This document shows, one piece after another, positions 20,887-27,420 of a DNA stretch of 27,420 nucleotides; within the stretch, counting starts at the first letter, position 1; each line of letters opens with the position of its first letter. A model generated the notes under the pieces. The model worked only from the letters and a program-made list of their open reading frames with translations, was not told the origin of the DNA and made no database searches. This stretch comes from an uncultured Oscillospiraceae bacterium (GTDB lineage: Bacteria; Bacillota; Clostridia; Oscillospirales; Acutalibacteraceae): contig USIA01000008.1 of assembly GCA_900554535.1 (NCBI GenBank), forward strand, positions 1-27,420, in the 5' to 3' direction. A program made the position numbers and the translations under genes.

Positions 20887-22794
20887 TTAGCCCCTCCGGG
20901 TACGGCTGTGCTTTGGCCCCTTCTTTTTGCTGGATTGCTGCGCTTTCTGCTTGGTGGTGCGGCGGTGTTGCGGCTTTCCTTCCGACACACTTGCATGTCC
21001 GGACCAGGGCGTAATCAGGCAGTGCTTGTCCCAGCCGATCAGGTCTTCCCTGCCAGCTGCTTTCAGCGCTGCCATAACCAGCGGCTTATTTTTGGGATTG
21101 CGAAATTGCAGCAAAGCACGCTGCTCGCTTTTTTCCTTACGCGTGCGCGGCACATAAACCGGCTGCATGGTGCGTGGATCCAGCCCGGTATAGAACATGC
21201 AGGTTGAAAGCGTTCCCGGCGTCGGATAAAAGTCCTGCACTTGCTGTGGATCGTGGCCGGTCTTTTTCAGGTAAAGTGCCAGCTGAACGGCATCCTGTAT
21301 GGTGCATCCGGGATGCGACGACATCAGGTAAGGCACCAGGTACTGTTTCATGCCGAGCCGTGCATTCATCTGTTCATATTTTTTCTGAAATGCCTGGTAG
21401 ACTTCAAAATGTGGCTTACCCATAGCATCCAACGTGTGGTCCGAGCAGTGTTCCGGCGCTACTTTCAGCTGGCCGCTGACATGGTATTTGACCAGCTCCT
21501 CGAAAAAGGCCTCGTCATGGGCGGCCATCAGGTAATCAAAGCGGATGCCGCTGCGAATGAATACCTTTTTGATGCCTGGAATCGCTCGCAGTTCCTGCAG
21601 CAGCTTTAAATAGTCGGTGTGGCTGGTGTCCAGATTTTTGCAGGGGGTCGGCGCCAGGCATTTGCGGCCTTTACAAAGGCCGCGTTGCAATTGCTGCTGA
21701 CAGGATGGATGGCGGAAATTGGCCGTTGGCCCGCCAATGTCATGAATATATCCTTTAAAACGCGGATTATGCACAAAGCTGCGCGCTTCCCGCAGAATGG
21801 ATTCGTGGCTGCGCACCGTAACCATTCGACCCTGGTGAAAGGCAAGCGAGCAAAAATTGCAGGCGCCAAAGCAGCCGCGGCAACTGACAATGGAGAACTC
21901 CACTTCCGCAAAACCGGGCACACCGCCATCTTTGTCGTAATCCGGATGCCACATGCGCGCATAGGGCAGTGCATAGACCTCGTCGAGCTCCGGCGTGGAA
22001 AGCGGGCGCATGGGCGGGTATTGGATCAGGTATTTGATGCCAAATGGCTGCACAACTGTCCGGCCGCGGACACTATCCTGCTCTTCGCTTTGCAGCTTTG
22101 TGGCCAGCGCATAGGCGGTTTTGTCCTTGCGGACCTGCTCGGCGGAGGGACATTCCAGGTAAGGGCCTTCCGGCGGCGCGGAGCGGATTACGCAGGTGCC
22201 GCGGATATCATCCAACTGCTGCACAGGGGTGCCTGCTGCCAGGGCGTTGCAAATTTCAGCCGTCTGCAACTCTCCCATGCCATACATTAGAATATCCGCG
22301 CTGCTATCTACCAAAATTGAATTGCGCACGGAATCGCTCCAGTAATCGTAATGTGCGAACCGGCGCAAAGAAGCTTCCAGACCGCCGATTGCGATCGGAA
22401 TGTTTCCATACGCCTCTCGGATGCGGTTGCAGTATACGATGACTGCGCGGTCAGGCCGCAGGCCCATTTTGCCGCCCGGTGAATAGGCGTCCACAGAGCG
22501 GTGCTTTTTGGCAACCGTATAGTGCGCAACCATGGAATCAATATTCCCCGCATTGACCAGAAAGCCATAGCGCGGCCTGCCCAAGCGCTGAAAGTCGGCA
22601 TCCGTGTGCCAGTCGGGCTGACTGATAACGCCAATTGTATACCCCAGGTGCTCCACCCAGCGGGAGATTAACGCTGTGCCAAACGAAGGGTGGTCAACAT
22701 AGGCGTCCCCCGTCACAATGATAAAATCCAACTGGTCAATGCCGCGCTGCCGCAGATCCTCTCTTGATACAGGCAAAAAATGTTTACGGTCCAT
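20887..22794 (-). CDS. ygiQ: YgiQ-family radical SAM protein
   Basis: YgiQ-type proteins (UPF0313) are radical SAM enzymes of unknown reaction, widespread in anaerobes. The 635-aa product contains the radical SAM cluster motif CFGACNFC (308-315), preceded by CRG. Also present are the N-terminal family block FIIVTGDAYVDHPSFG (24-39), AIGGLEASLRRFAHYDYW (135-152), and a second cysteine-rich stretch in the middle (CKGRKCLAPTPCKNL). The end (about 597-635) is strongly basic and rich in Lys/Arg/Ser, possibly nucleic-acid binding. ATG 22794 follows GAGGAGGA, a strong ribosome site; an upstream in-frame ATG (22845) is unlikely. It is monocistronic on the minus strand. Confidence 0.93.
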   Translation of the reverse strand: MDRKHFLPVSREDLRQRGIDQLDFIIVTGDAYVDHPSFGTALISRWVEHLGYTIGVISQPDWHTDADFQRLGRPRYGFLVNAGNIDSMVAHYTVAKKHRSVDAYSPGGKMGLRPDRAVIVYCNRIREAYGNIPIAIGGLEASLRRFAHYDYWSDSVRNSILVDSSADILMYGMGELQTAEICNALAAGTPVQQLDDIRGTCVIRSAPPEGPYLECPSAEQVRKDKTAYALATKLQSEEQDSVRGRTVVQPFGIKYLIQYPPMRPLSTPELDEVYALPYARMWHPDYDKDGGVPGFAEVEFSIVSCRGCFGACNFCSLAFHQGRMVTVRSHESILREARSFVHNPRFKGYIHDIGGPTANFRHPSCQQQLQRGLCKGRKCLAPTPCKNLDTSHTDYLKLLQELRAIPGIKKVFIRSGIRFDYLMAAHDEAFFEELVKYHVSGQLKVAPEHCSDHTLDAMGKPHFEVYQAFQKKYEQMNARLGMKQYLVPYLMSSHPGCTIQDAVQLALYLKKTGHDPQQVQDFYPTPGTLSTCMFYTGLDPRTMQPVYVPRTRKEKSEQRALLQFRNPKNKPLVMAALKAAGREDLIGWDKHCLITPWSGHASVSEGKPQHRRTTKQKAQQSSKKKGPKHSRTRRG

Positions 22795-22876
22795 CGCTTC
22801 CTCCTCGCACAACGCCGAGACGCATCCAATCGGATAGGCCCGCACGATTCAACTTCCATCCAGCATGATACGATTT

Positions 22877-22885
22877 AGTATAACA
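22877..22885 (-). promoter_or_regulatory. Extended -10 promoter of the ygiQ-type gene
   Basis: Minus strand TGTTATACT (22885-22877) is an extended -10 (TG-N-TATACT); no good -35 is visible at 16-18 bp. It would give a leader of about 75 nt before ATG 22794. Confidence 0.45.
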
Positions 22886-23027
22886 CATCTGCTGCATTTT
22901 GACTACGGGCTCTGCTTGGAAGACTGGCAGCGCATAAAAAGCGTTCCAGTTGCAAAGACTAGAAAGGCGTGGCTGGCAGCAAGCGGCCTCGCGTTATACA
23001 TTTTATCAACGCTGCTGCGGGGACGAT

Positions 23028-23056
23028 TTGGGGAGCCAGGCAATCTCATTTACAAT
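23028..23056 (+). promoter_or_regulatory. Possible promoter for the YdcZ-type transporter
   Basis: TTGGGG (23028-23033), 17-bp spacer, TACAAT (23051-23056). The -35 is only partly consensus. The 22886-23140 region before the gene otherwise contains no supported feature: an open frame running into the gene from 22865 lacks a ribosome site and is basic, low-complexity sequence. Confidence 0.45.
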
Positions 23057-23140
23057 GGTTCGCTAAGGCTGCGCCGCCCATCATTCTACTCGCATAGCGC
23101 ATGCGTTCGTTGTCTGGATTTTATCGGGAGGCATATCACT

Positions 23141-23569
23141 GTGTGGGGAATTATATGGAGCATTGCCGCAGGCGCTGCCATGAGTCTGCAAGGTGTTTTG
23201 AACACGCGCTTGAGCGGAAAAATCGGCCTGTATGAATCGAATCTGCTGGTGCAGGGCGTAGCCTTTGCGCTGTCGGCTGTGGCAGTCTTGTTTTTGGGAA
23301 AAGGAAATTTCTCCGCGTTGGCGGGAACAAATCGTCTCTATTTACTGGGAGGCGTGCTGGGACTGGCCATTACGATCACGGTCATGCTGGCAATTAAGGG
23401 CATGGGGCCGACAGTGGCGATTTCCGTCATCCTGATCGCGCAACTGCTGGTCGCAGCGATTATCGATGCCTTTGGCTGGTTTGGCACAGAGCGGGTCGCC
23501 TTTGGATGGCAGAAATATGTCGGCGTGGGATTGATGATTGCGGGGGTTCTTTTCTTTAAATGCAAATAA
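23141..23569 (+). CDS. YdcZ/DUF606-type DMT-superfamily small membrane transporter
   Basis: The 142-aa product starts at GTG 23141, supported by GGGAGG at 23126-23131 with a 9-nt spacer. It shows about five hydrophobic helices: WGIIWSIAAGAAMSLQGVLN at the start, LLVQGVAFALSAVAVLFLG, YLLGGVLGLAITITVMLAI, GPTVAISVILIAQLLVAAII and the final YVGVGLMIAGVLFF. The early SLQGVLNTRLS segment and overall size fit the DUF606/YdcZ branch of the drug/metabolite transporter superfamily, whose members usually work as paired half-size proteins. Substrate unknown. It converges with the adenosine deaminase gene, 10 bases away. Confidence 0.85.
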   Translation: MWGIIWSIAAGAAMSLQGVLNTRLSGKIGLYESNLLVQGVAFALSAVAVLFLGKGNFSALAGTNRLYLLGGVLGLAITITVMLAIKGMGPTVAISVILIAQLLVAAIIDAFGWFGTERVAFGWQKYVGVGLMIAGVLFFKCK

Positions 23570-23593
23570 AAGACCCGGCTCAAAGCCAGGTCT
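23566..23593 (-). terminator. Terminator overlapping the adenosine deaminase stop codon
   Basis: Minus strand AGACCTGGCT (23593-23584) pairs, with one mismatch, with AGCCGGGTCT (23580-23571), followed by TTTTAT. The left arm contains the last sense codons of the gene and the loop covers most of its TGA, so transcription ends almost exactly at the ORF end. Confidence 0.75.
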
Positions 23594-24584
23594 CCAGACG
23601 CGCAAGCAGCGCGTCCTTTTTTGCTTTCGGCATAAATGCGGCATTGACTGCATTGCAGTTTAGATACACAAGATCTTTTAGGCTAAATCCGATAGATTGC
23701 AACTTTTCATACTCTTTTTCCAGCGTTGTGCAGGATACCGTGCGATTGTCCGTGCTGACACAGACAGGAATCCCAAATTTATAGAAAGTGCGGATCGGGT
23801 GCTGTGCCAAAGACGGCACAGCATGTGTTTGCAAGTTGCTTGTCGGGCACATTTCCAGCGTAATGCCCTCTCGACGGAGCAAATCCATGGTGGAAGCGGA
23901 TTGTGCGGCGCTACAGCCATGCCCAATGCGATGGGCGCCAAAGGAAACCGCGGTGCGGATCGTTTCCGGACCAGAAGCCTCCCCCGCGTGGATCGTGAAC
24001 GGGATTCCCAGATGGGTAGCCCGCTGGAACAGCGGCCGGAAATCTTCCATCGGCCGCTTTCCTTCAGCGCCAGCCAAATCTACTCCGACAACGCCAGACT
24101 TGCGGTATGCGCCAGCCAGTTCAAAAGTGAGGGCGTTCTGCTTGTCGACGTCTTCTCCGCCAGTGACCATGGCACAAAGCAGCAGGCCCGCATCAATCGG
24201 CAGCTCTGCACAGGCGCGCTGCATACCATGCAGCACGGCTTCAATGGCGTCTTCCTGTTTGAGCCCGGCCTGCATGTGCAGTTGTGGTGCAAAGCGCACT
24301 TCTGCATATGCCACACCATCGGCTACGCAATTGCATAGAAGGCGATAAGACGCGCGTTCCAGCGCCTCTGCGCTTTGCAAAAGCAGTCCTGGCAGGCGAA
24401 AACAACGCAGATATTCCTCCAGGCTTTGGCAGTCGGGCTGAACTTCCATCCGACGGCGCAACGCCAAGATTCCTTCCTCTGGACGCATCAGGCCCTGTGC
24501 AAGCGCCATATCTTGCGCCTCGTAGAGGTCCAGAGATCCGTCCAAATGTAGATGTAGTTCCACTTTTGGAAAATTATACTTCAT
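23580..24584 (-). CDS. add: Adenosine deaminase
   Basis: The enzyme converts adenosine or deoxyadenosine to inosine in purine salvage. The 334-aa product has every metal and catalytic motif of the family: HLHLDGS (11-17, zinc His11 and His13), FTIHAGE (196-202, zinc His199 and catalytic Glu202), HRIGHG (218-223), CPTSN (246-250) and STDNRTVS (277-284, zinc Asp279). The STDNRTVS form is typical of bacterial members; related adenine or AMP-like deaminases are possible but less likely. ATG 24584 follows GAGGAG. It is monocistronic with its own promoter and a terminator overlapping its end. Confidence 0.93.
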   Translation of the reverse strand: MKYNFPKVELHLHLDGSLDLYEAQDMALAQGLMRPEEGILALRRRMEVQPDCQSLEEYLRCFRLPGLLLQSAEALERASYRLLCNCVADGVAYAEVRFAPQLHMQAGLKQEDAIEAVLHGMQRACAELPIDAGLLLCAMVTGGEDVDKQNALTFELAGAYRKSGVVGVDLAGAEGKRPMEDFRPLFQRATHLGIPFTIHAGEASGPETIRTAVSFGAHRIGHGCSAAQSASTMDLLRREGITLEMCPTSNLQTHAVPSLAQHPIRTFYKFGIPVCVSTDNRTVSCTTLEKEYEKLQSIGFSLKDLVYLNCNAVNAAFMPKAKKDALLARLETWL

Positions 24585-24655
24585 TGTTCTGTCTCCTCTC
24601 TGCACGTCCTTCAATCACAGGGATACCACCCCACCTCAATCTGTGCAAAGCCTAT

Positions 24656-24699
24656 AAAACGATCGTTTTTATTATAAATAGAATTGGGATAATTTGCAA
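24656..24699 (-). promoter_or_regulatory. add promoter with palindromic operator candidate
   Basis: Minus strand TTGCAA (24699-24694), 17-bp spacer, perfect TATAAT (24676-24671). Immediately downstream, across the expected start site, lies the perfect 14-bp palindrome AAAACGATCGTTTT (24656-24669). Such placement is typical of a repressor operator; the regulator is unknown. Confidence 0.6.
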
Positions 24700-24849
24700 C
24701 TGATTTCTATGGAAAAGTTCCCTCTATTTTAAACTTTTTATAAAATATTTACTTTACATTTAGCCGTTCCCTTAGAAAACGGCAGTTCAAGCGGATCTGT
24801 TTCAGAAAAATATTCAAAAAATCCACTTCCCTTTGTCGTACTATTTTCG

Positions 24850-24855
24850 TATAAT
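24850..24855 (+). promoter_or_regulatory. -10 box of the metallophosphoesterase gene
   Basis: TATAAT at 24850-24855 with an unclear -35. The start near 24862 leaves a leader of about 50 nt before ATG 24912. The 24700-24849 stretch upstream is AT-rich and contains nothing else recognised. Confidence 0.45.
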
Positions 24856-24911
24856 GAAAGTCAAAGCATGCCAAAGGACACGGCACGCCGCACAGAATAG
24901 GAGACTTCCCT

Positions 24912-25724
24912 ATGAACCCAATCATCACAACACACGTGCGATTGGACTTTGCAGGGCGCCGCGCCGCAAAGGGGTTGACCATTGCACAATTTTCAGACAT
25001 CCACATCGGACCAGCTTTTCGACCACGGGCGTTTGCCGCCGCTGTGGACCGCCTGGCGGCGATACACCCAGACCTTTATGTAATGACAGGCGATTTAACT
25101 GGTATGGCGCCGTTGAGCTGGTATGCAGATGTAGTGGCTGTCCAGTTGCACCGGCTTTCGGCGCCCTTTGGGAAATTTGCAATCTGGGGCAACCACGATT
25201 GCCTCGGCAGCCCTTCCCTGTTTCCACAGGTCATAAAAGCGGGTGGTTTTTGCCTTTTGGAAAACGCCAAAACGGTTTTGTGGCCGGGAGGGCCGGTCAT
25301 TGGCGGACTGGCAGACGGCCTTGCAAGCATACCAAACGTGCGGTTGCTGGAACGGGTGCAGGCGCCGTTCCGTCTTTTGCTTTTGCATGAGCCGGATTTA
25401 CTGAATCAGGTGACGCCCTACAGTTTTGACCTGGCGCTGGCTGGCCATACGCACGGCGGCCAGATCCGTCTGCCCGGTCGCGGCGCTGTGGTGCTTCCGG
25501 AACTTGGCAAACACTATCCGGCCGGGCTCTACCGCGTACGCGGCGGGCTATTGTATGTCAATATGGGTTTGGGTGCATCGGATGTTCCCTTGCGCTGGCG
25601 CGCGCCTGGGGAACTGACGGTTTTTCATCTGCGCATACCGGAAGAGGCTTTTTCGGGATTACGGCCAGGCGGCCTGGACAAAAGCGCGGAAAATGGCGCG
25701 CGCCGCAGGTTGAACATCAAATAG
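24912..25724 (+). CDS. YkuE/YaeI-like metallophosphoesterase
   Basis: The 270-aa product has the full calcineurin-like metal site: SDIHIG (28-33), TGDLTG (59-64), GNHD (93-96), LLHEPD (157-162) and GHTHGGQ (178-184). This spacing and the HTHGGQ ending match the YkuE/YaeI type, which act on membrane-associated phosphodiesters or lipids. Unlike many members it has no N-terminal membrane helix or Tat-like signal, so it is probably cytosolic or peripheral. ATG 24912 follows AGGAG. The last 22 codons overlap the 3' end of the convergent amidotransferase-like gene by 66 bp. The natural substrate cannot be told from sequence. Confidence 0.9.
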   Translation: MNPIITTHVRLDFAGRRAAKGLTIAQFSDIHIGPAFRPRAFAAAVDRLAAIHPDLYVMTGDLTGMAPLSWYADVVAVQLHRLSAPFGKFAIWGNHDCLGSPSLFPQVIKAGGFCLLENAKTVLWPGGPVIGGLADGLASIPNVRLLERVQAPFRLLLLHEPDLLNQVTPYSFDLALAGHTHGGQIRLPGRGAVVLPELGKHYPAGLYRVRGGLLYVNMGLGASDVPLRWRAPGELTVFHLRIPEEAFSGLRPGGLDKSAENGARRRLNIK

Positions 25725-26366
25725 ATATTCCGGATGCCACTGGACCGCCAGAAAAAAGGCCGGTCCTTTCCCACAAACCGCCTCAATCAGCCCATCGGCA
25801 GATCGGGCTGCGATCAACAAGCCGGGTGCCGGCGTGCGAATGGCCTGGTGGTGCATACTATTAACAAGCAGTGTCGGCTTTTGCACTAATTGTGATAGGA
25901 GCGTGCCCTCTGACAATTCCACGCTGTGCACGGGCGTACTGTAAGGGCGCTGCTGGTCATGAAGGACCGGCTGCGGCACTTGGGTGGCAATGTCCTGCCA
26001 CAGCGTTCCGCCCAGCGCCACATTGAGAATTTGGATCCCGCGGCAGATGCCCAGCACCGGTTTGCCACGGCACAATGCAGCCTGCAAAAGGGCACACTCC
26101 ATCCGGTCACGCGACAGGTCGATCCGCCCGCAGCCAGGGAGTGGTTCCTCCCCGAAAAGCCCAGGGTGCGGGTCCGGGCCGCCGCTCCATAAAAATCCGT
26201 CCAAGCGCCCGGCAAAAGCGTCGATCTGCGCGGAGTCCTCTGTTTGAGGAAGCAGCACGGCCTGCGCGCCGCTGCGTTGAAGTGCAGAAAAGTAATTGGG
26301 ATGCAGGCGCAGATTTCCGGTTTCCGGGTCAATCTGCGGCGTGATACCGATCAGAGGGCGCGTCAT
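25659..26366 (-). CDS. Class-I glutamine-amidotransferase-like hydrolase (peptidase C26, PuuD-like)
   Basis: The 235-aa product has the nucleophile elbow GICRGIQ (Cys108) and the HPE motif VQWHPEY (His211, Glu213), plus LWSGGPDPHP (59-68) and NSMHHQAI (169-176), as in gamma-glutamyl-gamma-aminobutyrate hydrolases and other C26 peptidases. They cleave gamma-glutamyl bonds. The substrate is unknown here; no putrescine genes are nearby. ATG 26366 follows GGAGG. It overlaps the upstream ymxH-like gene by 4 bp (ATGA), so the pair is translationally coupled, and its 3' end overlaps the convergent metallophosphoesterase gene by 66 bp. Confidence 0.92.
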   Translation of the reverse strand: MTRPLIGITPQIDPETGNLRLHPNYFSALQRSGAQAVLLPQTEDSAQIDAFAGRLDGFLWSGGPDPHPGLFGEEPLPGCGRIDLSRDRMECALLQAALCRGKPVLGICRGIQILNVALGGTLWQDIATQVPQPVLHDQQRPYSTPVHSVELSEGTLLSQLVQKPTLLVNSMHHQAIRTPAPGLLIAARSADGLIEAVCGKGPAFFLAVQWHPEYLFDVQPAARAIFRAFVQAAWP

Positions 26367-26671
26367 GGCTGCGCCTCCTTTTGCGGTTGGCCCGGTCCCG
26401 TTGTGGACCAACGTTTGCGTTTGTTTTTTTGCATTGGCGGGGAATCCACCAGGATGATATCCTCCCCGATGATCTGAATTTCAGTCCAGGGGATGACACG
26501 GTCCTCCTGCCGTCCTAAAAGGCCGAACAATCGCAACTTTCCGTAAATAACAAGCGCCAGGACGGACGCGGTGGCGGTATCAATCTCCACATCCCCCACG
26601 TTTCCGATCCTGGTGCCATCCCGTATATTGACAACTTCTTTTCGGTGCAAATCAAACACACGGCTGCGCAT
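26363..26671 (-). CDS. YlmC/YmxH-family PRC-barrel protein
   Basis: The 102-aa product reads MRSRVFDLHRKEVVNIRDGT then RIGNVGDVEIDTATASVLAL, a PRC-barrel of the YlmC/YmxH type. Such small proteins are conserved in spore-forming Firmicutes and annotated as sporulation-associated, with no known mechanism. The barrel ends near residue 78 (IILVDSPP) and a basic tail, KNKRKRW and following, is added. AGGAGGTGGGCAC precedes ATG 26671. It is 57 bases after the peptidase gene and overlaps the amidotransferase-like gene, suggesting a three-gene minus-strand unit. Confidence 0.85.
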   Translation of the reverse strand: MRSRVFDLHRKEVVNIRDGTRIGNVGDVEIDTATASVLALVIYGKLRLFGLLGRQEDRVIPWTEIQIIGEDIILVDSPPMQKNKRKRWSTTGPGQPQKEAQP

Positions 26672-26728
26672 GTGCCCACCTCCTGCCCCATTTGTATGCG
26701 GGCAAGGGGCAAAGCATGCGCGGCCTTT

Positions 26729-27420
26729 CTAGACGGGCGATTTGCTTCCCTTGACCACAGCGACACTGCGCGAACCCATCTGCTGGTAGCGTAGTTCTGC
26801 GGTCTGCTTATCCCAGTGCACGATGCCGTTGCTGTCATAGGGATCGTTGAACCAATAACCTGTTTCGTCGTATCCGCGCAGCACCAGGCAGTGCTCCCGG
26901 CCAAGCCATGTGAATTTTTTCCCGGTGTCGCGCACAGTCCATGTGACATCCTGTACCGGTTCCTGCATATTGATAGTGGCCCAGACGAGCACAGGCTCTC
27001 CGGCTGGCAGGCAGGTTTTGGCCAATTGGTCCAGCGGCGTGCCAGTCGTGTCATGCACGCTCAATAAAGCGGGTAGCAGCGGCTTGAGCGCCTCCACGAT
27101 AACCGGCGGGTAGCAGCCAAATGCGTTCGGCTCTCGTGGGTCCCCGGCAAAGGCCTCGTTGGGGTCCGGGCCAACCAAAAGGCCGTCCTGCTCCTGCACA
27201 GGTTCCTGCTTCAGATGTTTTAGGAATCCCTCGGCATTGACGGGGATTCCCCAATAGTGCAGCAGCATGAGAGCGCTCACCGTTTCACACCCAGTGGGCA
27301 AAAAATTTTCCTGGCTGATATATGGTACGGTCAACTGCACGGTTTTCGCCACCTGTGATGTCTGCGTGTTGGAAGAAGCGGTCTGGGGTAAGGCAGTGGC
27401 GCCGACAAGCGCCAGAGAGC
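26729..27420 (-). CDS. Exported C39-like cysteine peptidase (5' end outside window)
   Basis: The frame stays open to the window edge, giving about 230 visible codons. The edge part SLALVGATALPQTASS looks like the end of a signal peptide followed by a Ser/Thr linker, so an internal GTG at 27352 is not the true start. The domain matches C39-like papain-fold proteins: QENFLPTGCETVSALMLLHY with the nucleophile Cys, REHCLVLRGYDETGYWFNDP with the His, and the following Asp/Asn. These are secreted or wall-associated peptidases or bacteriocin-type processing folds; the substrate is unknown. It is the first visible gene of the minus-strand unit that includes the YmxH-like gene. Confidence 0.85.
   Translation of the reverse strand, partial: SLALVGATALPQTASSNTQTSQVAKTVQLTVPYISQENFLPTGCETVSALMLLHYWGIPVNAEGFLKHLKQEPVQEQDGLLVGPDPNEAFAGDPREPNAFGCYPPVIVEALKPLLPALLSVHDTTGTPLDQLAKTCLPAGEPVLVWATINMQEPVQDVTWTVRDTGKKFTWLGREHCLVLRGYDETGYWFNDPYDSNGIVHWDKQTAELRYQQMGSRSVAVVKGSKSPV

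Noticed and set aside
22865..23140. N-terminal extension of the YdcZ-type transporter
   Set aside because: The region contains the likely promoters of both divergent genes and lacks a ribosome site; GTG 23141 with GGGAGG gives the normal family length.
1..27420. CRISPR arrays, tRNA or rRNA genes, riboswitches of known class
   Set aside because: No regularly spaced identical repeats beyond the degenerate 15-bp array, no tRNA-like TPsiC/acceptor pattern and no known riboswitch core were recognised by eye. A tRNAscan or Infernal run would be decisive.

Overview
The window reads as chromosome of an anaerobic, probably gut-associated Firmicute of class Clostridia (Ruminococcaceae/Oscillospirales-like). 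This is inferred from moderate-to-high GC coding sequence, strong GGAGG ribosome sites with occasional TTG/GTG starts, a clostridial-order Rnf operon, an oxygen-independent CbiK-type chelatase, a YlmC/YmxH-type sporulation-associated PRC-barrel protein, and a serine recombinase typical of clostridial mobile elements. No species is claimed. No rRNA, tRNA or CRISPR array was seen.

Layout. (1) 1-1.3 kb: the 3' end of a flavodoxin-ferredoxin (EFR1-like) gene and its terminator, a degenerate 15-bp tandem array, and a secreted-peptide gene that looks cut off soon after its signal peptide. (2) About 1.3-3.9 kb: a small mobile-element unit, made of a hairpin-rich leader with attenuator-like competing pairings and a long inverted repeat, a 63-aa small protein, and a 538-aa large serine recombinase. 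No cargo is visible. (3) 4.0-10.5 kb: apbE (FMN transferase) followed by rnfC-D-G-E and a single gene that fuses rnfA to rnfB, closed by a 16-bp-stem terminator. ApbE is expected to attach FMN to RnfD and RnfG, so these genes form one functional unit: a ferredoxin:NAD+ oxidoreductase that pumps Na+ or H+. (4) 10.5-15.4 kb, minus strand: the uvrB-uvrA nucleotide-excision-repair operon behind a near-consensus SOS box. (5) 15.5-17.2 kb, minus: radC and a TTG-started cbiK chelatase. (6) 17.4-20.5 kb: a solitary FakA/DAK2-type C-terminal domain protein (minus), an RluA-family pseudouridine synthase (TTG start), and a membrane protein with a J-like N-terminus lacking HPD. (7) 20.56-20.69 kb: a well-formed promoter followed by two hairpins and no convincing ORF, a candidate small RNA. 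(8) 20.9-27.4 kb: a YgiQ-type radical SAM protein, a small YdcZ/DMT transporter (GTG start), adenosine deaminase, a metallophosphoesterase whose 3' end overlaps a convergent class-I glutamine-amidotransferase-like hydrolase by 66 bp, a YlmC/YmxH protein, and an exported C39-like peptidase truncated by the window edge.

The most notable observations are the in-frame RnfA-RnfB fusion, the structured leader of the mini-element, the orphan promoter/hairpin transcript near 20.6 kb, the 15-bp tandem array at 813-916, and the degenerate J-domain membrane protein. None can be called a proven new system from sequence alone. All similarity statements are from recognition by eye; no database search was run.
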